DNA of 64,000 bases from Polynucleobacter sp. JS-Polo-80-F4 (GTDB lineage: Bacteria > Pseudomonadota > Gammaproteobacteria > Burkholderiales > Burkholderiaceae). Positions 1 to 9,300 of the stretch are shown one piece after another (positions within the stretch are counted from its first letter, which is position 1; each line of letters starts with the position of its first letter). Made by a program: the position numbers and the translations under genes. The stretch covers positions 1,556,018 through 1,620,017 of the forward strand of contig NZ_JACVPI010000001.1 of NCBI RefSeq assembly GCF_018881965.1, given 5' to 3'. Below the pieces are notes generated by a model. It was not told the origin of the DNA. It did no database searches and saw only the letters and a program-made list of their open reading frames with translations.

Positions 1-365
1 TCATTTTCTTTGAAAGGTTTTTCAATGAAATCTACTGCACCACGTTTCATGGTGGAGACTGCCATGGAGACATCACCATGACCAGTAATGAAAGCAACTG
101 GCATTGGTAAGTTTTCGCTCGTGAGGCGCTCTTGTAATTCGAGGCCAGACATACCAGGCATGCGCACATCCAAAATGGCGCAAGAGATAGTGGACTTATC
201 AGTGCTTTGCAAAGACTGCAAGAAGCGTTCTGCGCTTGCATGGCAGCGGACAACGTAACCATTGCTTTCTAAGAGCCAAGTAAGCGAGTCTCTGACTGCT
301 TCATCATCATCAACTACATAGACCACTTCAGCTTGGTTTGGTTTTGCAGCAGTGCTTAAGTTCAT
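1..365 (-). CDS. FixJ-family response regulator, receiver domain (3' part outside window)
   Basis: Reading the minus strand from an ATG at 365-363 gives a typical receiver domain. An acidic pocket (VVDDDEAVRDSLTWLLE) is followed by the phospho-acceptor Asp in AILDVRMPGMSG, then the switch residue in FITGHGDVSMAV, then the conserved Lys in DFIEKPFKEN. The pattern GHGD...AV..MK.GA.DF.EKPF is characteristic of the FixJ/TodT/DctR group, which carries a LuxR-type DNA-binding domain that would lie beyond the left edge. The gene starts 24 bases after the stop of the sensor kinase, so the two should form one transcription unit. Its targets cannot be read here; the divergent pyruvate dehydrogenase operon is the obvious candidate. 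The family is clear, the regulon is inference. Confidence 0.9.
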   Translation of the reverse strand, partial: MNLSTAAKPNQAEVVYVVDDDEAVRDSLTWLLESNGYVVRCHASAERFLQSLQSTDKSTISCAILDVRMPGMSGLELQERLTSENLPMPVAFITGHGDVSMAVSTMKRGAVDFIEKPFKEN

Positions 366-389
366 ATCAGTTCTCGTGAGGTAAATCCG

Positions 390-2912
390 TTAAACATTGG
401 CCTTGGGTTGCGTCGATTCCAGGGGTAGAAGTATTGTAAAGGTGCAGCCCGCCAGCTTAGTCTGTTCTGAGTCTTGGACGTTGGTAGCCCATAGCCTGCC
501 ATGGTGGGATTCAATAATAGAGCGGCAAATATTGAGTCCCATGCCCATTCCATCCGATTTTGTGCTGAAAAACGGCTCAAACATGCGTTCCAGTACGTTT
601 TCAGAGATGCCGCCCCCGGTATCGGAGACTTGGATTCGGAGCATGGCCGGGAAAATGCTGGTGTCTAAATCTGCACTAATCCGCACTGGCGGAGCCGACC
701 AACGGGAGGAGAGGGGGTATGCCTCACGAACGCTATCTAGTGCATTTTTGAGTAGATTGACTACAACCTGCAGGATCAGGACTGGGTCGAGATTGACTAC
801 CGGTAGATTTTCAGTAATTTCAGAGGCAATGGTTAAGCGATGGCGATGAGCTTCAATTTCCACCAAGCCAACGGCATCATTAATGATTTCGGCAATATTG
901 GATTCTTTACGTTGAGGCTCGCTACGTTTTACAAAACCGCGAATACGTTGAATGATGGTGCCCGCTCGATGCGCCTGTTCAGAAGCCTTCTCGAGAGCGG
1001 GCAAGATTTCTTTATTCAATGCAGGCTCTAAGTTGCCCTCTAAACGTTTCGCAACACCCATGCAGTAGTTGGAAATGGCTGAAAGAGGTTGGTTTAATTC
1101 GTGAGCTAAAGAGGATGCCATTTCACCCATCGTAGTGAGACGGCTAGTGAACTGCATACGCTCCTGTTGTTGTAATGCCAAATCATCTGCTTCTTTGCGA
1201 GCGGTAATGTCGGTGGCAATTAATAATTGCGCAAGATGTCCGTCAACCCATGGGATAAAGCGACGTCTCACTTCAAACCATTGATTGCTATCGTCGTTGA
1301 GCTGAACTTCTTCCGATTCGGAATCTTGGTATAAGAATGATGTTGGAATTCCAGGTGGAGAGTCCTCTAGATCCTCGGCAATATCTCGCATCGTTGTGTT
1401 AGTTGAATCACTGCCGGCTAGCTGGTAATGACCTTTGGAGTCATCCCCAAAGCGCTCTCGATAAAAACGATTGGCAAATAGTAGGGCGTTAGTCTCCAAT
1501 GAGACTACGGACACAGCTGCATCTAGACTTTCTAAAACAGTGGTGAAGCGTTCTTGAGAGGCAGCCAATTCTTCACGAATCTTTTTAGGCTCCGAAATAT
1601 CAATCAGAGAGGTCACCCAACCAGTCTGCTTGTCCTTTTCATTAATCAGGGGAGCAATAAAAGTACGCGTCTGAATTAAGGTGCCGTCTCGCTTTAAGAT
1701 CGCACCCTCAATGCCAACCCTCATCATGAGATTAATCTCTGATTTCATCGCCCGATTCATCTTCTCGACGAGCTCATCTCTTCTGCTATCAGGCCAAAAT
1801 GGAAATGGCGGAGTAAGTCCTATTAGCTCTTCCGCGGTCCAGCCCGTCATTTCACAAAATGCTCGATTCACATAAGTGATGCGCTTTTGCATATCGTGCG
1901 CACGAATACCCACTGGAGTGGAGTTCTCCATGGCATTACGAAATCTTGTTTCTGCACGAAGACTCGCTTCGGCCTCTTGACGCACTTGCATCTGTTTGAG
2001 AACTGACCACAGACTCCAAACCACGAAGGCACTCAATCCGAGCACAACCCCAATCAACATCCTGAAGGTCAGATTGGTTGGCGGAGGGTAGGTATCAATA
2101 CGTAAAGTGAGGTTGGGGCTTAAGACTCCAATATCCAAGCTTGTTTGATTGCTAAACGCTCTTTTCGGAGTGTTCTTGTCAGAAGAGATGCCCAATACTC
2201 TCTCATCATCAGTGAGTAGGGTGAAGCGGTAATTCGATTTCAGCTCTCCCGGAATGACATCTAATATGCCTTGCGTGGTGTAGAGGGCTGCTAAGAATCC
2301 AACTATTTCTCCGCCAACAATATTAGGAACTACTTGCCATAAAACGATTCTTCTCTCTGCAGAGATTAGTTCATAACCCGGGAGGTTTAAAGAGACAAAT
2401 TGACTGAAAGCTGCCCGACTGGTGACGCGGCTCAGCTCGATTGTTGACGCAAGGCTGGAATTAATCAGTTGATCGTTTTGGGTTTTGCTAATCCAGTCGG
2501 ATTTACCGCTTTCAACTGGAACAACCCATTCACGCTGTTGATTATTGTTTAACCAAATGATTTTGATAATTTCATGATTATTGACAACGAGATCTTCTGC
2601 TTGCTCTCGAGCAATTTGCCTTAACTTAACCCGATCTTCACTAGCTGCAACTTCTCGATTGATAGTGGTCAATGCATCAAGATTGCTAGCAAAGCGAGTT
2701 TGAATTCGTTGTTTGGCAAAAGAGAGCTCTCTAAATAGAGCGGCCTCTTGCTGGGTCTTTTCCTGCAAATGCAGTGTGCCCAAAATAATGCCCATTACTG
2801 CCGTAAACAGAACAATCGCAAGTAATGGTGTGTAAACAATCCTAAATCCGCGTATTTTGCGGAGCCATCTGATGGGACTGAGGATTAGTCCGGAAAAGGC
2901 CGTTTTTTTCAT
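390..2912 (-). CDS. Membrane-bound PAS-domain sensor histidine kinase
   Basis: An 840-residue kinase. A membrane segment lies near residues 23-47 and a second near 280-305, enclosing a periplasmic sensor region of about 230 residues. Two PAS-like domains follow (about 325-450 and 455-580). The H-box has the phosphorylatable His604 in SLAHELNQPLSAI. The ATPase domain shows an N-box (NLLKNALDS, N723), a G1 box (DTGGG, about 764) and a G2 box (GMGMGL, about 788). The HELNQPL form is typical of FixL/DctB/TodS-like kinases that pair with FixJ-type regulators, and such a regulator gene follows directly. It is divergent from aceE. The ligand is unknown; the PAS domains show no obvious haem or flavin signature that I can assign. 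Confidence 0.93.
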   Translation of the reverse strand: MKKTAFSGLILSPIRWLRKIRGFRIVYTPLLAIVLFTAVMGIILGTLHLQEKTQQEAALFRELSFAKQRIQTRFASNLDALTTINREVAASEDRVKLRQIAREQAEDLVVNNHEIIKIIWLNNNQQREWVVPVESGKSDWISKTQNDQLINSSLASTIELSRVTSRAAFSQFVSLNLPGYELISAERRIVLWQVVPNIVGGEIVGFLAALYTTQGILDVIPGELKSNYRFTLLTDDERVLGISSDKNTPKRAFSNQTSLDIGVLSPNLTLRIDTYPPPTNLTFRMLIGVVLGLSAFVVWSLWSVLKQMQVRQEAEASLRAETRFRNAMENSTPVGIRAHDMQKRITYVNRAFCEMTGWTAEELIGLTPPFPFWPDSRRDELVEKMNRAMKSEINLMMRVGIEGAILKRDGTLIQTRTFIAPLINEKDKQTGWVTSLIDISEPKKIREELAASQERFTTVLESLDAAVSVVSLETNALLFANRFYRERFGDDSKGHYQLAGSDSTNTTMRDIAEDLEDSPPGIPTSFLYQDSESEEVQLNDDSNQWFEVRRRFIPWVDGHLAQLLIATDITARKEADDLALQQQERMQFTSRLTTMGEMASSLAHELNQPLSAISNYCMGVAKRLEGNLEPALNKEILPALEKASEQAHRAGTIIQRIRGFVKRSEPQRKESNIAEIINDAVGLVEIEAHRHRLTIASEITENLPVVNLDPVLILQVVVNLLKNALDSVREAYPLSSRWSAPPVRISADLDTSIFPAMLRIQVSDTGGGISENVLERMFEPFFSTKSDGMGMGLNICRSIIESHHGRLWATNVQDSEQTKLAGCTFTILLPLESTQPKANV

Positions 2913-2997
2913 GAATGTGATGATTTTGCCTTATTTACCCACTCTGAACTGCAATCTTGCCTATTGAAGAGTCTCTTATTTGCAGCGCAATAAAATA

Positions 2998-3028
2998 CCA
3001 CATTATGAGAAATATTATCATTATGTGG
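2998..3028. promoter_or_regulatory. 31-bp near-perfect dyad between the sensor kinase and aceE
   Basis: An inverted repeat with outer arms CCACAT (2998-3003) and ATGTGG (3023-3028). Inside, ATGA (3005-3008) pairs with TCAT (3018-3021) and AA (3010-3011) with TT (3015-3016). Counted by hand, 12 of 15 base pairs match around a central base at 3013. It ends 8 bases before a possible aceE -35, a typical place for an activator, and lies about 85 bases from the kinase start. It is probably an operator; which protein binds is inference. Confidence 0.55.
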
Positions 3029-3036
3029 AAAATTGC

Positions 3037-3065
3037 TTGTTTACACCCATATACCTTCCTAGAAT
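3037..3065 (+). promoter_or_regulatory. Possible aceE promoter
   Basis: A weak -35 (TTGTTT, 3037-3042) is separated by 17 bases from a good -10 (TAGAAT, 3060-3065). The weak -35 directly downstream of a palindrome would fit an activator-dependent promoter. No transcript data support this. Confidence 0.4.
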
Positions 3066-3116
3066 ATTGCCTATAGAGTTAATGACAAATTAAGCACTAT
3101 TTAATGGAGACAAAAG

Positions 3117-5813
3117 ATGGCAGCAGTTCCAGACCAAATATTAGGTAAACAGAACCCGCAGGATGCTGATCCGGGGGAGACTCAGGAATGGTTGCAAGCG
3201 CTCGACGGCGTCATTCGCAACGAGGGCCCTGAAAGAGCTGCCTATCTTATTGACCAACAAATTTCTCATGCACGTGTCAACGGAGTAGTGCAGCCTTTCC
3301 ATGCTGAGACTCCTTACATCAACACCATTCCCGTTGAAAACCAAGCGCGTTTACCTGGTGATCAAAACGTAGAGCACCGCATTCGTTCCTACACTCGTTG
3401 GAATGCTATGGCGATGGTTCTGCGTGCAAACAAAGATACGAACGTTGGCGGACATATCTCTTCTTTTCAGTCGGCAGCTACTTTGTATGACGTGGGCTTT
3501 AATCATTTCTGGCATGCACCATCTCCTGAGCATGGCGGAGATTTAATATTTGTTCAGGGTCACTCAGCGCCAGGTGTGTATGCACGTGCATATATGTTGG
3601 GTCGCCTCGAAGAAGGTCAACTCAATAACTTCCGCCAAGAAGTAGGCGGTAAAGGCATCTCTAGTTATCCACATCCTTGGTTGATGCCAGACTTCTGGCA
3701 GTTCCCAACAGTGTCGATGGGCCTAGGCCCCATCATGGCGATTTATCAAGCTCGCTTTATGAAGTACCTCACTGATCGTGGCTTTATTCAGGAACAGGGT
3801 CGCAAGGTCTGGGCTTTCTTGGGTGACGGCGAAACCGACGAACCAGAATCATTGGGTGCGATTGGCATGGCCGGCCGTGAAAAACTCGATAACCTGATTT
3901 TCGTTATTAACTGCAACTTGCAACGCTTAGACGGACCGGTGCGCGGTAACGGCAGCATCATTCAGGAACTCGAGAGCGAGTTCCGCGGTGCAGGTTGGAA
4001 CGTGATCAAGGTAGTGTGGGGCGGTCAGTGGGATGCTCTTTTTGCGCGCGACAAGAAGGGTATCTTGATGCAACGCCTGGGCGAGATCGTCGATGGCCAG
4101 TATCAGACTATGAAATCCAAGAACGGCAGCTACGTTCGCGAGACAGTATTTAACACTCCGGAATTAAAAGCTTTAGTAAGCGACTGGAGCGATGATGAGA
4201 TTTGGCAGCTCAATCGCGGTGGTCATGACCCCCATAAAGTTTATGCAGCGTTCCACGCAGCGGTAAATCACAAGAAGCAACCTACGGTGATCCTAGCCCA
4301 CACCATTAAAGGTTATGGCATGGGTGGCTCAGGTGAGGCGATGAATATTGCTCACCAAGCAAAGAAGATGAATGACGACGACGTACGTCGTTTCCGTGAT
4401 CGCTTTGAGATTCCGGTAAAAGATGAGCAATTAGATGAAATGCCTTTGGTGAAGTTTGCTGAAGGTAGCCCCGAATTAGAGTATATGAAGGCGCGTCGCC
4501 AAGAGTTGGGTGGTTACTTGCCGCAGCGTCGCACTAAAGCCGAGAGCTTGCCGGTGCCTTCACTAGAAACTTTTGCTGCATTGCTTGAGGCAACTAGCGA
4601 GGGTCGTGAGATCTCCACAACCATGGCATTCGTGCGCATGCTCAATACGGTAGTACGCGATAAAGTCTTAGGTAAGCGCGTGGTTCCGATTGTTCCAGAT
4701 GAGTCCCGTACCTTTGGTATGGAAGGCATGTTCCGTCAACTCGGCATTTGGAATCAATTAGGTCAGCTCTACACCCCAGAAGATCACGATCAATTGATGT
4801 TCTATAAAGAGGACAAGACTGGCCAAATTCTGCAAGAGGGTATTAACGAAGCGGGTGGTATGTGCGACTGGATCGCTGCTGCAACTTCATACTCTACGCA
4901 TGGCGTACCGATGTTGCCTTTCTATATCTTCTACTCAATGTTTGGTTTCCAGCGAATTGGCGACTTAGCTTGGGCTGCAGGAGACATGCGTAGCCGTGGT
5001 TTCTTGCTAGGCGGTACAGCCGGTAGAACGACCTTAAACGGTGAAGGCTTGCAGCACGAAGATGGCCATAGTCATTTGTGGAGTGGCGCAATACCAAACT
5101 GCATCAGCTATGACCCAACCTTCTCATTTGAATTGGCAGTAGTGATTCAGGATGGTATGCGTCGCATGCTGGAAGTGCAGGAAGATGTTTATTACTACGT
5201 TACCTTAATGAATGAAAACTATTCACATCCGGCAATGCCTAAGGGTGCAGAGAAAGACATCATCAAGGGCATGTATAAGCTCAAGTCAGTTGGTGATGAC
5301 AAGGCGAAGCTGCGTGTACAGCTCTTAGGTTCCGGAACTATCTTCCGTGAAGTGATTGAGGCAGCAGAAATTCTCCACAAAGACTGGGGCATTGCTTCTG
5401 ACTTGTGGGGCTGCCCAAGCTTTACTGAGCTTGGACGCGATTGGACTGCGGTACACCGTAGCAATCTATTAAATCCAACTACTGCTCCAACTTTGTCTCA
5501 TGTTGAAAAGTGCTTGAAAGATACTTCAGGCCCAATCGTTGCCGCTACTGACTATGTCCGCTTGTTTGCTGAGCAGATTCGTCCAGCGATTCAGCATATG
5601 GGTCGTCGCTATGAAGTCTTGGGCACTGATGGCTTTGGTCGTTCCGATACTCGTGAAAAACTTCGTGACTTCTTTGAAGTAGATCGCCGTTGGGTAGTTC
5701 TGACTGCATTGAGATCTTTGGTTGACTCTGGTCAGCTTGATCGTTCTAAGTTGGCTGAAGCGATTAAGAAGTACGACATCGATACTACTAAACCAAACCC
5801 AATGACGGTTTGA
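3117..5813 (+). CDS. aceE: Pyruvate dehydrogenase E1 component, homodimeric type
   Basis: The 898-residue protein has the length and layout of the single-chain (homodimeric) E1. It decarboxylates pyruvate with thiamine diphosphate and transfers the acetyl group to lipoyl-E2. The ThDP/Mg motif runs from GDGETDEPES (236-245) to NCN (265-267). GHISSFQSAATLYDVGFNHF (112-131) and GHSAPGVYARAYMLGR (148-163) are signatures of this E1 class. The start ATG follows a GGAG sequence about 8 bases upstream. It is first in an operon with aceF (15 bases on) and lpdA. A divergent two-component system and a palindrome precede it, suggesting transcriptional control unlike the E. coli PdhR arrangement. Confidence 0.98.
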   Translation: MAAVPDQILGKQNPQDADPGETQEWLQALDGVIRNEGPERAAYLIDQQISHARVNGVVQPFHAETPYINTIPVENQARLPGDQNVEHRIRSYTRWNAMAMVLRANKDTNVGGHISSFQSAATLYDVGFNHFWHAPSPEHGGDLIFVQGHSAPGVYARAYMLGRLEEGQLNNFRQEVGGKGISSYPHPWLMPDFWQFPTVSMGLGPIMAIYQARFMKYLTDRGFIQEQGRKVWAFLGDGETDEPESLGAIGMAGREKLDNLIFVINCNLQRLDGPVRGNGSIIQELESEFRGAGWNVIKVVWGGQWDALFARDKKGILMQRLGEIVDGQYQTMKSKNGSYVRETVFNTPELKALVSDWSDDEIWQLNRGGHDPHKVYAAFHAAVNHKKQPTVILAHTIKGYGMGGSGEAMNIAHQAKKMNDDDVRRFRDRFEIPVKDEQLDEMPLVKFAEGSPELEYMKARRQELGGYLPQRRTKAESLPVPSLETFAALLEATSEGREISTTMAFVRMLNTVVRDKVLGKRVVPIVPDESRTFGMEGMFRQLGIWNQLGQLYTPEDHDQLMFYKEDKTGQILQEGINEAGGMCDWIAAATSYSTHGVPMLPFYIFYSMFGFQRIGDLAWAAGDMRSRGFLLGGTAGRTTLNGEGLQHEDGHSHLWSGAIPNCISYDPTFSFELAVVIQDGMRRMLEVQEDVYYYVTLMNENYSHPAMPKGAEKDIIKGMYKLKSVGDDKAKLRVQLLGSGTIFREVIEAAEILHKDWGIASDLWGCPSFTELGRDWTAVHRSNLLNPTTAPTLSHVEKCLKDTSGPIVAATDYVRLFAEQIRPAIQHMGRRYEVLGTDGFGRSDTREKLRDFFEVDRRWVVLTALRSLVDSGQLDRSKLAEAIKKYDIDTTKPNPMTV

Positions 5814-5828
5814 TAAGAGACAAATACT

Positions 5829-7433
5829 ATGAGTCAAATAATTGAAATCAAGGTCCCGGATATCGGCGACTATAAAGATGTGCCAGTCATTGAAGTATTG
5901 GTGAAGGTTGGTGACAAAGTTGAGAAAGAGCAATCCATTGTTGTGCTGGAGTCTGATAAAGCCACCATGGACGTTCCTTCATCCCACTCTGGCATTGTGA
6001 AAGAAGTCAAAGTCAAGATAGGCGACAACCTTTCTGAAGGATCTTTAGTAATCACTTTGGAAGAGGGTGCTGCAACTACAGCTGCAGCCCCAACTCCAAC
6101 TGTAGTCAGTGCACCAGCACCTGCAAGCGCTGGCGGGGCTCCAATTGAAATCAAAGTCCCGGATATCGGTGATTACAAAGATGTGCCTGTAATCGAAGTT
6201 CTGGTTAAAGCTGGTGACAAAGTTGAGAAAGAGCAATCCATTGTTGTGCTGGAGTCTGATAAAGCCACCATGGACGTTCCTTCATCCCACTCTGGCATTG
6301 TGAAGGAAGTCAAAGTCAAGATAGGCGACAACCTTTCTGAAGGATCAGTAGTTGTGATCTTGGAAGGCGGAGCTTCAGGCTCTGCATCCGTATCAGCGGC
6401 ACCAGCAGCCATGGCAGCACCGGCAGCTCGAGCAGCTAAGGCTGTTGAACCGCCAATCGCGCGCGCACCAGCACCCCCTCCTATCAGCAATACACCTCCA
6501 CCAGTAGATGCTGCAGCTAGTCATGCAAGCCCATCCGTGCGTAAGTTTGCGCGTGAACTTGGTGTCACTATTAACCAGGTAAAGGGATCTGGCCCTAAAG
6601 GTCGCATCACCCAGGAAGATGTCCAGGCATTTGTGAAGGCCGCCATGAGTGGTGGCGCAGCTAGCCCTGCAGCCGCTTCAACTGGCGGTAGTTTAGGTGG
6701 CTTGAATTTAATTCCTTGGCCGAAAGTCGATTTCACAAAGTTTGGTGAGATTGAGCGTCAGCCGCTCAACCGGATTAAGAAACTCACTGCTGCTAATTTG
6801 GGGCGCAACTGGGTAATGATCCCAGCTGTGACTTATCACGAAGATGCTGATATCACCGACTTAGAGGCTTTCCGTGTTCTCACCAATAAAGAGAATGAGA
6901 AGAAGGGCGTCAAGATCACCATGCTCGCTTTCTTAATGAAAGCTGCAGTAGCTGCATTGAAAAAGTATCCAGAGTTCAATAGCTCTTTGGATGGAGATGA
7001 TCTGATTTTGAAGAAATACTTCAATATTGGTTTTGCAGCAGATACTCCAACCGGATTGGTTGTGCCAGTTATTAAAGATGCTGATAAGAAAGGCATCTTT
7101 GAGTTGGCTAAAGAAACTTCTGATTTGGCGGCACTCGCTCGTGATGGCAAATTAAAGCCAGACCAGATGCAAGGTGCTAGCTTTACGATCTCCTCTCTAG
7201 GCGGTATCGGTGGTACGTATTTCTCACCTATCGTCAATGCTCCAGAGGTAGCCATTATGGGAGTGAGTAAGGCGGCTATGAAACCAGTTTGGGATGGCAA
7301 GCAATTTGCGCCACGCCTCATTTGCCCATTGTCTTTATCAGCGGATCATCGCGTGATTGATGGTGCCTTAGCTACGCGTTTTAACGTGTACATTGCTCAG
7401 CTCTTGGCCGACTTCCGTCGCGCTAGTCTGTAA
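5829..7433 (+). CDS. aceF: Pyruvate dehydrogenase E2, dihydrolipoamide acetyltransferase with two lipoyl domains
   Basis: A 534-residue E2 core protein. Lipoyl domain 1 spans about residues 2-78 (lipoylated K44 in ESDKATMDV) and lipoyl domain 2 about 104-179 (K145, same context). Ala/Pro-rich linkers separate them. The E1/E3-binding domain is at about 233-268 (SPSVRKFARELGV...GPKGRITQEDV), and the acetyltransferase domain carries the catalytic HRVIDG (H507, D511) near the C-terminus. It transfers acetyl groups from the lipoyl arm to CoA. The two lipoyl domains are nearly identical at the DNA level over 135 bases, which is unusual (see the repeat entry). It lies between aceE and lpdA in one operon. 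Confidence 0.98.
   Translation: MSQIIEIKVPDIGDYKDVPVIEVLVKVGDKVEKEQSIVVLESDKATMDVPSSHSGIVKEVKVKIGDNLSEGSLVITLEEGAATTAAAPTPTVVSAPAPASAGGAPIEIKVPDIGDYKDVPVIEVLVKAGDKVEKEQSIVVLESDKATMDVPSSHSGIVKEVKVKIGDNLSEGSVVVILEGGASGSASVSAAPAAMAAPAARAAKAVEPPIARAPAPPPISNTPPPVDAAASHASPSVRKFARELGVTINQVKGSGPKGRITQEDVQAFVKAAMSGGAASPAAASTGGSLGGLNLIPWPKVDFTKFGEIERQPLNRIKKLTAANLGRNWVMIPAVTYHEDADITDLEAFRVLTNKENEKKGVKITMLAFLMKAAVAALKKYPEFNSSLDGDDLILKKYFNIGFAADTPTGLVVPVIKDADKKGIFELAKETSDLAALARDGKLKPDQMQGASFTISSLGGIGGTYFSPIVNAPEVAIMGVSKAAMKPVWDGKQFAPRLICPLSLSADHRVIDGALATRFNVYIAQLLADFRRASL
5909..6346 (+). repeat. Near-identical 135-bp direct repeat within aceF
   Basis: Bases 5909-6043 recur at 6212-6346, an offset of 303 bases (101 codons). 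By eye a single base differs (A at the first copy's GTGAAAGAAG, G in the second), so 134 of 135 match. The flanking lipoyl-domain codons upstream of the repeat encode almost the same residues but differ at many third positions. The identity therefore covers only the core of each domain. Confidence 0.9.
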
Positions 7434-7442
7434 GGGGGATCT

Positions 7443-9224
7443 ATGGCAAAGCAAATGATCCTTGTTCCGGATATTGGGGACTATGCAGATGTGCCAGTGA
7501 TTGAGGTGCTGGTTAAAGTGGGTGATGTGATTGAAAAAGAGCAGCCACTATTAGTTCTTGAGTCTGATAAAGCGACTATGGAAGTGCCGGCTGATGCTGC
7601 AGGCACTGTTACTAGCATCGCAGTTAAGCTAGGCGACAAAGTAAGCAAGGGTTCTGTGATTGCGGAGATTGAAGCTAGTGGTGCTGCACCTGCAGCTAAA
7701 CCAGCTACGGCATCCACTCCGGCGCCAGCAACACCTTCACCAGCGATAGCACCCGCACCAGTAGCGGGGCAGTACAACGGCAAAGTAGATCATGAGTGCG
7801 AAGTATTGGTACTTGGCGCCGGCCCTGGTGGATATAGTGCAGCATTTCGAAGTGCTGACTTGGGTATGAATACCGTCTTAGTAGAGCGCTATCCAACACT
7901 GGGTGGTGTTTGCTTAAACGTGGGCTGCATCCCTTCAAAAGCATTGCTGCATACAACTTCAGTCATGGATGAAGTTAAAACCATGGCTAAGCATGGCATT
8001 ACTTTTGGCGCACCCAAGATTGAGATTGATCAATTGCGTGGTTACAAAGAATCTGTGATTGCTAAATTGACTGGCGGTCTTGCTGGTATGGCAAAAGCTC
8101 GTAAAGTAAAAGTAGTACGCGGCCTAGGCAAATTTTTAGATGCAAACCATGTCGAAGTAGAGTTAACCGATGGCACTGGCCAGGATCTCACTGGCAAAAA
8201 AGAAGTAGTGCGCTTTCAGAAAGCCATCATTGCCGCTGGTAGTCAGCCTGTGAAGTTGCCTTTCTTGCCAGAGGACCCACGGATTGTGGATAGTACCGGC
8301 GCCTTATTACTCAAGAGTATTCCTAAGCGTATGCTCGTCATTGGTGGCGGCATTATTGGTTTAGAGATGGCAACTGTTTACAGCACGCTTGGTTCACGCA
8401 TTGATATTGCCGAGATGATGGATGGTCTCATGGCTGGTGCTGACCGTGATTTAGAAAAAGTCTGGGAGAAATTTAATGCCGGACGTTTTGAAAAAATCAT
8501 GCTCAAGACTCGTGCAGCCAAAGCAGAAGTAAAGCCCGATGGCATTCAGGTGAGCTTTGAAGGCGATAACGCACCGGCAGAACCGAAAACCTATGACTTA
8601 GTATTGGTTGCAGTAGGGCGCACTCCGAATGGCAAGAAGATTGATGCTGGTAAAGCGGGTGTTCAAGTAGATGAACGTGGCTTTATTTCTGTCGATAAAC
8701 AAATGCGCACCAATGTCCCCAATATTTTTGCAATTGGTGACTTGGTTGGGCAGCCAATGTTGGCACATAAGGCGGTGCATGAAGGCCACGTTGCTGCAGA
8801 AGTTGCCGCTGGTGAAAAATCTTACTTTGATGCCAAACAAATTCCATCTGTTGCCTATACCGATCCTGAAGTAGCTTGGGCTGGTTTGACAGAAGAGCAG
8901 TGCAAGGCTCAAGGTATTGCGTATGAGAAGGGCTTGTTCCCTTGGGCTGCCAGTGGCCGTGCGATTGCCAATGGGCGCGATGAAGGTTTCACAAAACTCA
9001 TTTTTGATGCCACAACTCATCGCATTATTGGTGGCGGCATTGTGGGTACGCACGCTGGTGATTTAATTGGTGAAGTGTGCTTGGCAATCGAGATGGGTGC
9101 TGATGCAGTAGATATCGGTAAAACGATTCATCCGCATCCAACGCTAGGTGAATCAGTTGGATTAGCCGCTGAAGCAGCGCACGGTCATTGCACCGACTTG
9201 CCGCCAGTGAAGAAGAGGTCTTAA
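7443..9224 (+). CDS. lpdA: Dihydrolipoamide dehydrogenase (E3) with N-terminal lipoyl domain
   Basis: A 593-residue E3, about 120 residues longer than the usual enzyme because of an N-terminal lipoyl domain (about 1-80, K43 in ESDKATMEV) and an Ala/Pro linker. The flavoprotein part begins with the FAD motif GAGPGG (125-130). The redox disulfide is C157/C162 in GGVCLNVGC. The NAD-binding GGGIIGLE follows, and the catalytic His-Glu pair is in HPHPTLGE (H565, E570). It reoxidises dihydrolipoamide with NAD+ for the PDH complex. Fused lipoyl-E3 proteins are known from betaproteobacteria and Neisseria. It is the last gene of the operon, followed by a strong terminator 21 bases on. Confidence 0.98.
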   Translation: MAKQMILVPDIGDYADVPVIEVLVKVGDVIEKEQPLLVLESDKATMEVPADAAGTVTSIAVKLGDKVSKGSVIAEIEASGAAPAAKPATASTPAPATPSPAIAPAPVAGQYNGKVDHECEVLVLGAGPGGYSAAFRSADLGMNTVLVERYPTLGGVCLNVGCIPSKALLHTTSVMDEVKTMAKHGITFGAPKIEIDQLRGYKESVIAKLTGGLAGMAKARKVKVVRGLGKFLDANHVEVELTDGTGQDLTGKKEVVRFQKAIIAAGSQPVKLPFLPEDPRIVDSTGALLLKSIPKRMLVIGGGIIGLEMATVYSTLGSRIDIAEMMDGLMAGADRDLEKVWEKFNAGRFEKIMLKTRAAKAEVKPDGIQVSFEGDNAPAEPKTYDLVLVAVGRTPNGKKIDAGKAGVQVDERGFISVDKQMRTNVPNIFAIGDLVGQPMLAHKAVHEGHVAAEVAAGEKSYFDAKQIPSVAYTDPEVAWAGLTEEQCKAQGIAYEKGLFPWAASGRAIANGRDEGFTKLIFDATTHRIIGGGIVGTHAGDLIGEVCLAIEMGADAVDIGKTIHPHPTLGESVGLAAEAAHGHCTDLPPVKKRS

Positions 9225-9245
9225 GCAGCTTCAGGTGCACTAAAG

Positions 9246-9273
9246 AAAAAGCCCCGAGAGATCGGGGCTTTTT
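9246..9273 (+). terminator. Intrinsic terminator of the aceE-aceF-lpdA operon
   Basis: A perfect 12-bp stem, AAAAAGCCCCGA (9246-9257) with TCGGGGCTTTTT (9262-9273), closes a GAGA tetraloop and ends in a T-run. The A-run on the other arm means it could also stop minus-strand transcription arriving from 9301. Confidence 0.93.
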
Positions 9274-9300
9274 GCATTAAAGCTATTTTACGAGGGAGTG

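Noticed and set aside
6836-7321. 161-codon minus-strand frame within aceF
   Set aside because: It is opposite the acetyltransferase domain and shows only composition typical of antisense frames.
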